A stretch of 49,632 nt of DNA from an uncultured Prevotellaceae bacterium (GCA_900316975.1 ONFA01000042.1:1-49632); one strand, 5' to 3'; shown: positions 36,711-45,927, counted from the stretch's first letter. Notes: generated by a model from the sequence alone, not told the origin. Made by a program: numbers and translations.

Positions 36711-37011
36711 TTTACACTTTTTTTTCAAAAAACTTATCAACAGGGATGTTAACAACCACGTAATAGATTGATTTACAAACAACAAAGATAAATACAAAAA
36801 AGTGGGGGATAATGCGATTGTAAAGCCCGATTTGGCAACTCGACTTTACGATACCGCCATATCCGAACGTGAGTCTTACTCACAAACGAGTTGCAAGCTT
36901 TGAAATAGTAAACAAACAAATTTTTTATAGAAATATTTCCTCATTCCAAAAAAAAGTGTTTACTTTGCGAACAAAATCTTTTTACACACATTCTCAAATT
37001 TTTACAAAGGT
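36711..37011. other. Intergenic region between mraZ and outer-membrane gene
   Basis: About 300 bp without a gene. It contains a nested hairpin: GCAACTCG (36835-36842) with CGAGTTGC (36887-36894), enclosing GTGAGT-CTT-ACTCAC (36869-36883). A TTATCAACA word at 36734 is one base off a DnaA box. A TTACTTTG at about 36960 is a weak -7 candidate for the plus-strand gene. Confidence 0.45.
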
Positions 37012-37644
37012 ATGAAAAAGAACATTTTGACTCTCGCTGTCATCGTTGCAGCACTCATTTTCGCATTGCCTTCTCAGGCACAAGTTAAGTTCGGTATCAA
37101 GGGCGGTCTCAATGTTGACAATGTCAGTATCAAGAACATGAGCAGCAATTTTGACGGAAAGAACCGCACAGGTTTCTTTGCAGGTGTCACTGCTGATGTG
37201 ACCATCCCATTGGCAGGTCTTGGTGCCGATATCGCATTGCTCTACGACAACAAGGTAATTGGTGTTGTTGAAGACGGCAACGAGGCCAACAAGACTCTTC
37301 ACTATGTGTCTCTCCCCATCAATGCCAAATACACCATCGGTCTCAGCAGCATTGCCAGCGTCTATTTCGCTACTGGTCCCCAATTTTCTTGGAACGTAGG
37401 CGACAGAAACTGGAGACTCTCCAACTACAAAGGATTTGACGACGATTGGGAACTGAAAAAGTCCGAGTTCTCTTGGAACGTAGGTTGCGGTGTCACTGCA
37501 CTCAGCCATGTACGCGTGGGATACAACTACAACATCGGCATCGGCAAGACCGCTGAAACCACATTCCTCAACACGGCTGGTCAAGCTGTGAAGGGCAAAC
37601 TGAGAAACAACACTCACCAGATTTCTCTGACTTACCTCTTCTAA
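37012..37644 (+). CDS. Outer-membrane beta-barrel protein (porin family)
   Basis: 210 residues. Signal peptide MKKNILTLAVIVAALIFALPSQA ends with Q-V at the cut, followed by alternating amphipathic strands (KFGIKGGLNVDNV, GFFAGVTADVTIPL, HYVSLPINAKYTI, VYFATGPQFSWNV, SEFSWNVGCGVTAL, VRVGYNYNIGIG). It ends in SLTYLF, with the terminal Phe recognised by the BAM machinery. It belongs to the small 8-stranded PorT/OmpX-like barrels. The priA start follows within a few bases of its stop, an unusual pairing. Confidence 0.85.
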   Translation: MKKNILTLAVIVAALIFALPSQAQVKFGIKGGLNVDNVSIKNMSSNFDGKNRTGFFAGVTADVTIPLAGLGADIALLYDNKVIGVVEDGNEANKTLHYVSLPINAKYTIGLSSIASVYFATGPQFSWNVGDRNWRLSNYKGFDDDWELKKSEFSWNVGCGVTALSHVRVGYNYNIGIGKTAETTFLNTAGQAVKGKLRNNTHQISLTYLF

Positions 37645-37647
37645 TTG

Positions 37648-39666
37648 ATGTTTGCTGACATCATACTCCCTATACCATTCGACAGCTTCACATACCTCGT
37701 CCCTTCCGACATGGAAACCCGAGTGATGCGAGGCTGTCGAGTTGTTGTGCCCCTCGGCAAGAACAAAATCTACACGGGTGTAGTGCTCAACACCCACAAC
37801 AACACGCCTGAGGGAGTGGAAGTCAAAGCCATCATAGAGGTACTCGATGACCACCCTGTCGTGAACGAGCAGCAATTCGCTTTCTGGCAATGGATTGCCA
37901 ACTATTACATTTGTCCTCTCGGTGACGTGATGAAGGCTGCCCTGCCTGGTGCCATGAAGCCAAAAGACGAGGCAGCACTGAAAGAATCGGCCCGTACCCG
38001 ACGAAGCGGAAAAGCAACAGCCATCACCAGCGACGCCTGCCCATGCAACCCGCTCAATCCTGCGCAAGAGAAAGCCTTTGCGGAAATTGAGACCTCCTTC
38101 CTTTCCAAGAACGTCACCCTTCTTCACGGGGTCACTTCTTCGGGAAAGACTGAGATTTACATTCACCTCATCAACAACTACTTGGCTAAAGGCAAGCAAG
38201 TGCTCTACCTCCTGCCCGAAATAGCCCTCACCACCCAAATCACCGAGCGTCTCCACCATTTCTTTGGCGACCGCATGGGAGTCTATCATTCCAAGTTTAC
38301 CGACATCCAACGACTTGATGTCTATAAACGGCAAGCCTCCGAACGACCCTACCAACTCATCCTCGGTGTGCGCTCCAGCATCTTCCTCCCTTTCCAGAAT
38401 CTCGGGTTGGTCATTGTCGATGAGGAACATGAACAAAGTTACAAACAGCAAGAACCTGCCCCCCGTTACCATGCACGCAATGCCGCTATCATGCTGGCAC
38501 AAATGTTTGGTGCCAAGACCCTTTTAGGTACCGCCACCCCATCTTTCGAGGTGTATCACTTGTCACACAAGGGACAATACGGTTACGTCCAACTCACCCA
38601 ACGTTACCGTGACATGCAACTGCCCACCATCGAAATTGTCGACACGAAGGAAGCCAAGCGCAAACGCCAAATGAAGGGTGTGTTTTCCCCCCGACTCATC
38701 GAAGTGATGCAAAACGCTCTCGAACGCAAGGAACAAATCATCCTGTTCCAAAACCGTCGCGGCTTCTCCTCCTTCATTGAATGCAAAACCTGTGGATGGG
38801 TGCCCCGATGTCCCCATTGTGACGTCACTTTGACACTCCACAAGAAAACCTCCACCCTCACCTGTCACTACTGTGGTTACACAACCCGTATCCCCGAACG
38901 CTGCCCCACCTGTGAGGAAGACAAGTTCACCGACATCGGCACAGGAACGGAAAAAGTGGAAGAACAAATAGCCCACCTGTTCGAAGGCATCACCACCCTC
39001 CGCATGGACCTCGACACCGCCACCACCCGTACACAATTCGAGCGCATCATCAGCGACTTCTCCGAACACAAAGCCGACATCCTCATCGGTACCCAAATGG
39101 TCACTAAGGGGCTTGATTTTGACCATGTGTCCGTTGTGGGCATCCTCGATGCTGACACCATGCTCAACCTACCCGATTTCCGCAGTTACGAGCGCACCTT
39201 CCAGACACTCAGCCAAGTGGCAGGACGTGCCGGACGTAACAACACTGCCGGACACGTCATCCTACAGACTCGTTCGGCAGAAAGCGACATCATCCGCCAA
39301 ATCACCCAAGGCAACTACTGGCAGATGTTCTACACCCAAATGACAGAGCGTCAACTGTTCCACTACCCCCCATTTCGTCGTCTCATCTACGTCTATTTGC
39401 GCCACAAAGACGACGAACTGCTTGAGCACCTTGCATCCGACATGGCTGAACGTCTCCGCCAAATCTTCGGAGAGCGTGTCCTCGGTCCCGACCGACCACC
39501 CATCGCACGTCTCCATTCCCTTTACATCCGCAAGATCATGCTCAAGATTGAACGACAGACATCCACCGAGAAAGTAAGGAAAAATCTTATCGCCATCCAA
39601 CAGCAAATGCTCGCCTTACCTGTTGCCAAAAACCTCAACATTTACTACGACGTTGACCCACTTTAG
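37648..39666 (+). CDS. priA: Replication restart helicase PriA
   Basis: 672 residues from ATG 37648; the TTG immediately before it is also in frame. PriA recognises abandoned forks and reloads the replicative helicase. The N-terminal DNA-binding domain (FADIILPIPFDSFTYLVP) is followed by Walker A (GVTSSGKTEIYIHL), Walker B DEEH, the zinc-binding cysteines (CKTCGWVPRCPHCDVTL...CHYCGY...CPTC) and helicase motifs (IGTQMVTKGLDFDHVSVVGILDAD, QVAGRAGR). It is slightly shorter than E. coli PriA (732). It is three bases after the barrel gene stop, hence probably translated from the same message. Confidence 0.95.
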   Translation: MFADIILPIPFDSFTYLVPSDMETRVMRGCRVVVPLGKNKIYTGVVLNTHNNTPEGVEVKAIIEVLDDHPVVNEQQFAFWQWIANYYICPLGDVMKAALPGAMKPKDEAALKESARTRRSGKATAITSDACPCNPLNPAQEKAFAEIETSFLSKNVTLLHGVTSSGKTEIYIHLINNYLAKGKQVLYLLPEIALTTQITERLHHFFGDRMGVYHSKFTDIQRLDVYKRQASERPYQLILGVRSSIFLPFQNLGLVIVDEEHEQSYKQQEPAPRYHARNAAIMLAQMFGAKTLLGTATPSFEVYHLSHKGQYGYVQLTQRYRDMQLPTIEIVDTKEAKRKRQMKGVFSPRLIEVMQNALERKEQIILFQNRRGFSSFIECKTCGWVPRCPHCDVTLTLHKKTSTLTCHYCGYTTRIPERCPTCEEDKFTDIGTGTEKVEEQIAHLFEGITTLRMDLDTATTRTQFERIISDFSEHKADILIGTQMVTKGLDFDHVSVVGILDADTMLNLPDFRSYERTFQTLSQVAGRAGRNNTAGHVILQTRSAESDIIRQITQGNYWQMFYTQMTERQLFHYPPFRRLIYVYLRHKDDELLEHLASDMAERLRQIFGERVLGPDRPPIARLHSLYIRKIMLKIERQTSTEKVRKNLIAIQQQMLALPVAKNLNIYYDVDPL

Positions 39667-39729
39667 ACAGAGGTCACCCCATTTTTGCACTCTTTTCATG
39701 CTTTTGAGCATTAAAAATGCTTTATTTCG

Positions 39730-39760
39730 TTGTGGAACAGAAAAAAATGTCGTACCTTTG
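39730..39760 (+). promoter_or_regulatory. Promoter of the etfB-etfA operon
   Basis: TTG (39730-39732), 20 nt, TACCTTTG (39753-39760). The start is predicted near 39767, about 78 nt before etfB. Confidence 0.65.
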
Positions 39761-39844
39761 CAACTGCTAATATTTTGCCTTATTATGGGCAAGACTAACC
39801 AATAGCGAAACATACATACCAAAAACAATCAATAAAAAATCTTT

Positions 39845-40654
39845 ATGAGTTTGAAAATCATTGTACTCGCAAAGCAGGTGCCCGACACACGCAATGTCGG
39901 CCCCGACGCGATGACTCCAGAGGGTACAGTGAACCGTGCTGCCTTGCCAGCCGTGTTCAACCCCGAGGACCTGAACGCCCTTGAACAGGCCCTGCGCCTG
40001 AAGGACGCTAACCCTGGTTCCACCATCACCATGCTCACCATGGGTCTGCCCAAGGCTGCAGAGGTGCTGAAGGAAGGTATCTATCGTGGTGCCGATGAGG
40101 GCATCCTCATCTCTGACCGTCCTCTTGGCGGTGCCGACACCCTCGCCACTTCCTACACACTGGCTCAGGCCATCAAGAAGGTGGGCGACTACGACATCAT
40201 CCTCTGCGGTCGTCAGGCCATCGACGGCGACACTGCACAGGTGGGTCCACAGGTGGCAGAGAAGTTAGGTCTCACCCAGATTACCTACACCGAGGAAATC
40301 ATCTCCCTCGACAAGGAAGCCAAGAAGATTGTGGCCAAGCGTCACATCGACGGTGGCGTGGAGACCGTAGAAGGCCCGCTGCCCATCGTGGTGACCGTGA
40401 ACGGCAGTGCCGCTCCTTGCCGTGTGCGCAACGTGAAGCGCGTGTGGGCCAACAAGAACCGCGAATTCACCACTTGGGGTGCAGCCGACATCGAGGCAGA
40501 CCCGGCACAGATTGGTAAGGCAGGTTCTCCCACCAACGTGAAGGCCGTGAAGAGCATCGTCTTCAAGGCCAAGGAAAACAAGACCCTCACTTCCAGCGAT
40601 GCTGATGTGGAGAGCCTGATTGTTGAACTCATGGAATCAAACACTATCGGATAA
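39845..40654 (+). CDS. etfB: Electron transfer flavoprotein subunit beta
   Basis: 269 residues. With EtfA it forms the FAD-containing carrier that exchanges electrons with acyl-CoA dehydrogenases. It starts KIIVLAKQVPDTRNVGPDAMTPEGTVNR and contains NPEDLNALEQALRLK, GADEGILISD, DIILCGRQAIDGDTAQVGPQVAE and the C-terminal recognition-loop region. The stop overlaps the etfA ATG by one base (TAATG), indicating a coupled pair. Confidence 0.95.
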   Translation: MSLKIIVLAKQVPDTRNVGPDAMTPEGTVNRAALPAVFNPEDLNALEQALRLKDANPGSTITMLTMGLPKAAEVLKEGIYRGADEGILISDRPLGGADTLATSYTLAQAIKKVGDYDIILCGRQAIDGDTAQVGPQVAEKLGLTQITYTEEIISLDKEAKKIVAKRHIDGGVETVEGPLPIVVTVNGSAAPCRVRNVKRVWANKNREFTTWGAADIEADPAQIGKAGSPTNVKAVKSIVFKAKENKTLTSSDADVESLIVELMESNTIG

Positions 40655-41694
40655 TGAACAACGTATTTGTATATTGCGAACTCGAAGGCAACAAGGTTGC
40701 CGATGTGAGTCTGGAACTTTGCACCAAGGGTCGCAAACTCGCCAACCAACTGGGTGTACAGTTGGAAGCCGTACTCATCGGCGCAGGTCTCGATGGTGTT
40801 GAGAAGCAAGTTATCCCCTACGGTGTAGATAAGGTGCACATCTTCGACGACGAGAAACTCTTCCCCTACACCTCTCTTCCACACACTTCTGCTGTGGTGA
40901 ACCTCTTCAAGGAGGAGCAGCCACAGATTTGTCTCCTCGGTGCCACCGTCATCGGTCGCGACCTGGGTCCCCGTGTGTCATCCGCACTCCACTCTGGTCT
41001 GACAGCCGACTGCACCCAGTTGGAGATTGGCTCGTTCGACATGAAGGTGAAGGATGCTGAGGGCAATTTCGTTGACAAGCACTACGAAGACCAACTCTAC
41101 CAGATTCGTCCTGCTTTCGGTGGTTCCATCATCGCCACCATCGTCAACCCCGAGCATCGCCCACAGATGGCAACCGTTCGTGACGGTGTGATGAAGAAGG
41201 AAATCCTCGACGAGAACTACAAGGGTGAAGTGGTGAAGCACGACGTGGCCAAGTACATCCCTCTCACCGACTATGTGGTGAAGGTGCTCGACCGCCACGT
41301 GGAGAAGGCAAAGCACAACCTCAAAGGTGCTCCTATCGTCATCGCCGGAGGTTATGGCGTAGGTGGTCCCGAAGGCTTCAACCTCCTGTTCGAACTCGCC
41401 AAAGAACTTCATGCAGAAGTGGGTGCCAGCCGTGCAGCAGTCGATGCTGGTTGGATTGACCACGACCGTCAGATTGGTCAGACAGGCACCACAGTTCGTC
41501 CTAAAGTCTATATTGCTTGCGGCATCTCAGGTGCCATCCAGCACGTGGCAGGTATGAAGGACTCTGGCATCATCATCTCCATCAACTCCGACCCACAGGC
41601 ACCCATCAACCAGATTGCCGACTACATCATCAACGGCACCATCGAAGAGGTTGTGCCAAAACTCATTAAGTACTATAAAAAGAACTCGAAATAA
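40654..41694 (+). CDS. etfA: Electron transfer flavoprotein subunit alpha
   Basis: 346 residues. N-terminal domain (VFVYCELEGNKVADVSLEL) and C-terminal FAD domain with GYGVGGPEGF, GASRAAVDAGW, QIGQTGTTVRPKVYIACGISGAIQHVAGM and SINSDPQAPINQIADY, the FAD-binding signature. Partner of etfB. It is followed after 2 nt by the acyl-CoA dehydrogenase reading frame, its presumed electron donor. Confidence 0.95.
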   Translation: MNNVFVYCELEGNKVADVSLELCTKGRKLANQLGVQLEAVLIGAGLDGVEKQVIPYGVDKVHIFDDEKLFPYTSLPHTSAVVNLFKEEQPQICLLGATVIGRDLGPRVSSALHSGLTADCTQLEIGSFDMKVKDAEGNFVDKHYEDQLYQIRPAFGGSIIATIVNPEHRPQMATVRDGVMKKEILDENYKGEVVKHDVAKYIPLTDYVVKVLDRHVEKAKHNLKGAPIVIAGGYGVGGPEGFNLLFELAKELHAEVGASRAAVDAGWIDHDRQIGQTGTTVRPKVYIACGISGAIQHVAGMKDSGIIISINSDPQAPINQIADYIINGTIEEVVPKLIKYYKKNSK

Positions 41695-41696
41695 TC

Positions 41697-43356
41697 ATGG
41701 CAAATTCCTATACCGATGTTCCTGAGATAAAGTTTCACATGCAGCATCCACTGATGCAGCGTATTGTTGAACTCAAGGAACGCAACTATGCTGACTACGG
41801 TCAGTACGACTATGCACCCAAGGACTACGAGGATGCACAGGAGAACTATGACAGCCTGCTCGAAATCACAGGCGACATCAACGCCAACGAACGGCCGTGT
41901 GCGCTATGCCAGCAAGACCTACGAAAACCTCGATGCCACCATCAAGGCAGGACTCTGCGGCATGACCATGCCCCGTCGCTACGGCGGTCTCAACCTGCCC
42001 AACGTGGTCTATACCGCTGCCAACGAGATCATCGCCGAAGGTGATGCTGGCTTCGAAAACATCTGGTCACTCCAGGACTGCATCGAAACCCTCTATGAGT
42101 TCGGCGACGAAGACCAGCGCAAGCGTTACATTCCCCGTGTCTGCGCCGGCGAAACCATGTCAATGGACCTCACCGAGCCCGATGCAGGTTCCGACCTCCA
42201 GTCTGTGATGCTCAAGGCCACCTTCGACGAGAAGGAGAACTGCTGGCGACTCAACGGAGTGAAGCGATTCATCACCAACGGCGACGCCGACATCCACCTC
42301 GTGCTGGCACGTTCAGTAGAAGGCACTCGCGACGGTCGTGGCCTCTCCATGTTCATCTACGACAAGCGCAACGGCGGTGTCAACGTGCGCCGCATCGAAA
42401 ACAAACTCGGCATCCACGGCAGCCCCACCTGCGAACTCGTCTATAAGAACGCCAAGGCAGAACTTTGCGGTTCTGAAAAACTCGGTCTGATCAAGTACGT
42501 CATGGGTCTGATGAACGGTGCCCGTCTCGGCATCGCTTCTCAGTCAGTCGGAGCAGAGCAGGCTGCTTACGAAGAGGCGATTAACTATGCCCGCGACCGC
42601 AAGCAGTTCAGCAAGGAAATCATCCACTTCCCTGCTGTTTACGACATGATTTCTCGCATCAAGGCGAAACTCGATGCCGGTCGTTCACTCCTCTACATGA
42701 CTGCTCGCTACGTGGATATCTACAAGGCTCTCGACGACATCAGCAAGGAGCGTAAACTTACGCCCGAAGAGCGTGACGAGTTCAAGAAGTACAGCAAACT
42801 CGCCGATGCCTTCACGCCACTGGCAAAGGGTATGAACTCCGAGTTCGCCAATGAGAGTGCTTACGACTCCATTCAGGTGCACGGCGGTTCAGGCTTCATG
42901 CTCGAATACAAGTGCCAGCGTGTCTATCGCGATGCCCGCATCATGTCCATCTACGAGGGTACCACTCAGTTGCAGACTGTTGCAGCCATCCGCTACATCA
43001 CTTCAGGCTTCTATGCCAACGTCATCAAGGACTTCGAGGCAGAACCTGTTGCAGCCGAGTACGCAGCCTACGCAGAGCGTATCAAGGCGATGAACGAGAA
43101 ACTCACCGCTGCCATCGAGAAGGCCAAAGCCCCTGGCAATCAAGACTTCCTCGACCTCTGCGCCCGCAAGCTCTACGAGATGACCGCCTACGTCATCATG
43201 TCGCATCTGCTCCTGCAAGACACCCAGCGTGCTCCCGAACTCTTCGGCAAGTCGCTCACAGTCTTCATCAACTACGCCGAGAGTGAAGTGGCAAAGCACA
43301 GCAACTACATCAACGCACTCGATGCAGAGCAGTTGGCAAGTTACGTGCAGGAATAA
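41697..43356 (+). pseudogene. Acyl-CoA dehydrogenase, frameshifted
   Basis: The third gene of the etf operon encodes a large Bacteroidetes-type acyl-CoA dehydrogenase, but in two frames. Codons from 41697 (MANSYTDVPEIKFHMQHPLM) run correctly to GDINAN at about 41889. The rest (GRVRYASKTYENLDATIKAGLCGMTMPRRYGG...) is in the +1 frame to 43356. Downstream landmarks are intact: SMDLTEPDAGSDLQ, GVKRFITNGD, IHGSPTCELVY, YARDRKQF, VHGGSGFM and IYEGTTQLQ. Family members normally carry about 15 more residues between these parts, so an out-of-frame deletion of roughly 47 nt is the likely lesion; the junction has a short AACG repeat. Either the gene is inactive or the assembly is wrong here. Confidence 0.85.
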
Positions 43357-43419
43357 GATACACACATATTTTATAATAAAAGGGCTGGCTCCGACGAGGA
43401 AGTCAGCCCTTTTTATGCT
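43276..43419 (+). repeat. Direct repeat flanking the ATPase cassette, copy 1
   Basis: The last 81 bp of the acyl-CoA dehydrogenase gene plus its terminator. Copy 2 (44685-44826) differs by only a few substitutions and a TT deletion. The two copies enclose 43420-44684, which holds the ATPase gene. Confidence 0.9.
43382..43414 (+). terminator. Terminator of the etf operon
   Basis: GGGCTGGCT / AGTCAGCCC stem (one G-T pair) with a 10-nt loop, then TTTTT. It is duplicated at 44789-44823. Confidence 0.8.
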
Positions 43420-43440
43420 AAGGAAAAAACAAAGTCCATA

Positions 43441-44574
43441 TCAACTTTTTCTCAACCAAGTCGCCATGAACTTATCATAAAGTTCATAAACTCCTTGATA
43501 GTGAGTCAGCAATTGCTTGGCCAGAAGGATAGAAGCTGCTTTCTGCACACTGCTGGCAGAAGGCAGGTGATGACGTTTCAAGAAAGAAGACCCAGTGATC
43601 TGACTTGCCTTCCCTTCCTTGCTGATAGCGATGAAGAGGTCACGCTGCTTAGTTGTGAGTTGGAAAAGCATATCCTTATAGGCTTCCTCATTCTGATGGA
43701 CGATTTGACTCTCAGCCTTATCAATGTCAGCAAGTGAGACGGTATGACCCTGCGGAGTTATGGCAAATAATTGATTGAGCATCTTCTGGATGTACCATGT
43801 GATACCGTCAAAACGTTCGTATATCGTGCTGACCACTCCATCTGCTATATCTTTCCCATAGTCAAGGAAGTGCTTCTTTGCAAAAACCTCATACGCTTCC
43901 AGCGGCACAGGTTTCAAAAACATCAGTGACACACTCTGGTAGAAAGGACGAGCAGGGGAAGAAAACATCTCACTCATCATACTTTGTTGTGAGCCCGAAA
44001 AGACAAAGACCGCATTACGACACTGCTGAACGTAGGTACGGAGCATTGCCTCCACATTGCTCTCCGGATATTGAGAGATGGTCTGAAACTCATCTATAGC
44101 CACTATACATGGCCTCTCCGCTGACTGAAGATAACTGAAAATCTCTTCCAGCGTGAAAACCGGAGATTTGATGTCACCAATGCCAAGATTCCAACTGGCA
44201 TTGCCCTGTCCATCAAAAGAAATGCCTGTGCGCAACGATGTGACCACTTGCAAAAATTTGTCAATAGCCGCCTGTCCACGAGGTTTCAGCCGCCTCACGA
44301 TGCCGTGCCCCAACTGATACACCATGTCCTGCAACGTCTTGGTTGCATAGATGTCAATCAAGAACGTGTAGTAATGCTCACTCAAACGAGGATTGGCAAA
44401 ACAATGGCGAATCAGCCCCGTCTTTCCCATGCGGCGAGGAGAAATCAGTGCTGTATGATTGCCATTCACAAGCAGAGACATCAGTTGTTCCGCCTCAGCC
44501 TCACGGTCACAGAAGTATTCTGCCGACTCATATCCATAGGTGATGAAAGGGTTTTCTATCATGGCTACAAGCAT
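43441..44574 (-). CDS. P-loop ATPase of the AAA/STAND type
   Basis: 377 residues. The Walker A is LISPRRMGKTGLIRH (about 43-57), a variant typical of the archaeal-ATPase-like group in bacteria. The Walker B is IVAIDEFQTI, followed by the sensor VFSGSQQSMM. The C-terminal third (TTKQRDLFIAISKEG...SVQKAASILLAKQLL) is a winged-helix DNA-binding type domain. Such ATPases are often accessory genes, some linked to defence or mobile DNA; the job here is unknown. An alternative start is 44562. It has its own promoter and sits between two copies of the acyl-CoA dehydrogenase 3' end, clear evidence of insertion. Confidence 0.85.
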   Translation of the reverse strand: MLVAMIENPFITYGYESAEYFCDREAEAEQLMSLLVNGNHTALISPRRMGKTGLIRHCFANPRLSEHYYTFLIDIYATKTLQDMVYQLGHGIVRRLKPRGQAAIDKFLQVVTSLRTGISFDGQGNASWNLGIGDIKSPVFTLEEIFSYLQSAERPCIVAIDEFQTISQYPESNVEAMLRTYVQQCRNAVFVFSGSQQSMMSEMFSSPARPFYQSVSLMFLKPVPLEAYEVFAKKHFLDYGKDIADGVVSTIYERFDGITWYIQKMLNQLFAITPQGHTVSLADIDKAESQIVHQNEEAYKDMLFQLTTKQRDLFIAISKEGKASQITGSSFLKRHHLPSASSVQKAASILLAKQLLTHYQGVYELYDKFMATWLRKS

Positions 44575-44592
44575 TAAATGTTATTTTCGCCA

Positions 44593-44624
44593 CAAAAATA
44601 CCGCTTTTCCCACAATCCAACAAA
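44593..44624 (-). promoter_or_regulatory. Promoter of the ATPase gene
   Basis: Minus strand TTTG (44624-44621), 20 nt, TATTTTTG (44600-44593). Upstream, AAGATAATC...GGATAATT (44639-44660) recurs at 44849-44870 on the far side of repeat copy 2. Confidence 0.6.
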
Positions 44625-44684
44625 CTTTTATCCAAAAAAGATAATCTCAAAAGGATAATTCATTAAAGAAAGTCCACAAACCAT

Positions 44685-44765
44685 GCCGAGAGCGAAGTGG
44701 CAAAGCACAGCAACTACATCAACGCACTCGATGCAGAGCAGTTGGCAAGCTACGTGCAGGAATAA
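44685..44765 (+). pseudogene. C-terminal fragment of acyl-CoA dehydrogenase
   Basis: Encodes the last 26 residues of the dehydrogenase (AESEVAKHSNYINALDAEQ...) and its stop without change. Differences from copy 1 (GTG AAG to GCG AAG in codons 3-4, AGT to AGC) are all silent. There is no start codon. Confidence 0.9.
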
Positions 44766-44826
44766 GATACACACATATTATAATAAAAGGGCTGGCTCCG
44801 ATGAGGAAGTCAGCCCTTTTTTTGCT
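44685..44826 (+). repeat. Direct repeat flanking the ATPase cassette, copy 2
   Basis: Near-identical to 43276-43419. It carries the terminator and the gene-end fragment at 44685-44765. Confidence 0.9.
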
Positions 44827-44888
44827 CCTTTGAGAATTTTATCAAATGAAGATAATCCTTTCAGGATAATTATTTGGTTGGGGCAAAA

Positions 44889-44951
44889 AGAAAAAACACA
44901 CTTTTTCACAAACTTGTGATTCACAAAGTTGTGAAAAGGCGTGTTTTTTCT
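44889..44951. terminator. Long bidirectional hairpin terminator
   Basis: AGAAAAAACAC (44889-44899) pairs with GTGTTTTTTCT (44941-44951), and inside it TTTTCACAA with TTGTGAAAA, making a nearly 30-bp rod with A/T tracts at the base. It lies between the acyl-CoA dehydrogenase side (plus) and the AT-rich operon (minus). Confidence 0.7.
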
Positions 44952-45007
44952 CTGTTACAGACTGAAAACCACCCTGTTCTTGGCAAATAAATCTTTTGTA
45001 TGTTCAG

Positions 45008-45126
45008 TCAAAGGTGAGGTGTGGGAGGTTGTTGACGATGTCCACTGTTTGGGTGCTGACGTTGATGACGGAGAGGAGGAGGTCAAGGATGTAGCGAGGG
45101 ACCGTTTCAAACACTTCTGTGATTGT
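45008..45126 (-). pseudogene. Unassigned C-terminal gene fragment
   Basis: Minus-strand codons immediately after, and in frame with, the stop of the GDPD-like gene read TITEVFETVPRYILDLLLSV and on to NLPHLTFD-stop, with no start codon. Codon choice (CTC, GTC, ATC, AAC) resembles the resident genes, not the AT-rich gene upstream. It is probably the tail of a host gene interrupted by arrival of the AT-rich pair. I do not recognise the family. Confidence 0.35.
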
Positions 45127-45912
45127 TCAATAGACCGTTGTATACAAAGTATCGTTGTTCGTTTGTTTTAGGGGATTCCAATTGTCTGTATAGATCAAAT
45201 CTATTTCTTTGCCAAGATGTTCGGTAAAGAAGGCTCGTGAATTGCATGTGTACATAGCGACTTTGCAGTTGAAGAGTCGTTTCAGCATTCTTAGACTTTT
45301 AATATTGCTTGATGAGTGAACACATATCCAATCTATTTTCGTATGATATTTCAAAGGGTAATAGATGAAATCCCAAAATATTTGTGAATAGTCAAATGTC
45401 CAAAGCGACATCATGGGAATATATCCAGCCTTCTTTAATTCAACATAATCTGATAAAGTAAAGGCTTCAACCATTACTTTGTGTCTATTTTGCAGAAATT
45501 CGCGGTTCAATATTTTTGTATCGGATATTTTGTCTGTGACAATGATATATGGATGAATCCTTTGTATTTCTATGGCTTGTTGCAAAGTTAAAGGTGTGTA
45601 TTGTCCCAAAATGCTTTTTCCAAGAAATTCTTTTGTGCTGATGGCCGTTTCAATACTGTCACCAACAAGATTTTTGCAGAAATATGCCCAATCATGCACA
45701 CAGACAAGGGCACTGTCTGTTGTTAGACTCAAGTCCAATTCCACATATTTGTACCCATTGTTGAGAGACTGCAACAAAGCCTCTTGGCAATTGAGATAAG
45801 TTTTCCCATTGATGGCACCTGTGGCATGGGCAATATAATAGTTCTGATTGGAAAGCACATCATCTTGAGGTTGTGGCATGGGAGAAATGAGCCACAAGAA
45901 CACCCCCAACAT
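45127..45912 (-). CDS. GDPD-like phosphodiesterase, N-terminus frameshifted at G7 tract
   Basis: 261 residues as it stands. It resembles glycerophosphodiester phosphodiesterases: IAHATGAI in place of the usual AHRG, then YVELDLSLT (metal-binding E-x-D), VCVHDW, a TIM-barrel order of strands and IYTDNW near the end. The ATG at 45912 leaves a weak N-terminus. Upstream, ATGATG at 45974 opens MMKRNHFLRNITLILVGG, which stops after a run of seven G (45927-45921). One more G would join it in frame to VILMLGVFLWLISP and give a complete membrane anchor. So the gene is either phase-variable (off as sequenced) or miscalled by one base. It is second in the operon, 42 nt after the phosphoethanolamine-transferase-like gene, and AT-rich like it. 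Confidence 0.7.
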   Translation of the reverse strand: MLGVFLWLISPMPQPQDDVLSNQNYYIAHATGAINGKTYLNCQEALLQSLNNGYKYVELDLSLTTDSALVCVHDWAYFCKNLVGDSIETAISTKEFLGKSILGQYTPLTLQQAIEIQRIHPYIIVTDKISDTKILNREFLQNRHKVMVEAFTLSDYVELKKAGYIPMMSLWTFDYSQIFWDFIYYPLKYHTKIDWICVHSSSNIKSLRMLKRLFNCKVAMYTCNSRAFFTEHLGKEIDLIYTDNWNPLKQTNNDTLYTTVY

Positions 45913-45920
45913 CAAAATTA

Positions 45921-45927
45921 CCCCCCC
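45921..45927 (-). repeat. Homopolymer G7 tract in GDPD-like gene
   Basis: Seven consecutive G on the coding strand between the membrane-anchor codons and the catalytic domain. A one-base length change would restore the frame, a typical slipped-strand site. Confidence 0.65.

Noticed and set aside
36725..36810. Replication-origin signals (TTATCAACA, AT-rich DNA)
   Set aside because: Only one imperfect DnaA-like box is visible, and there is no cluster and no dnaA or dnaN nearby.
44683..44919. Plus-strand frame over the second copy of the dehydrogenase end
   Set aside because: It is out of frame with the genuine remnant and merely copies the same shadow frame seen in copy 1.
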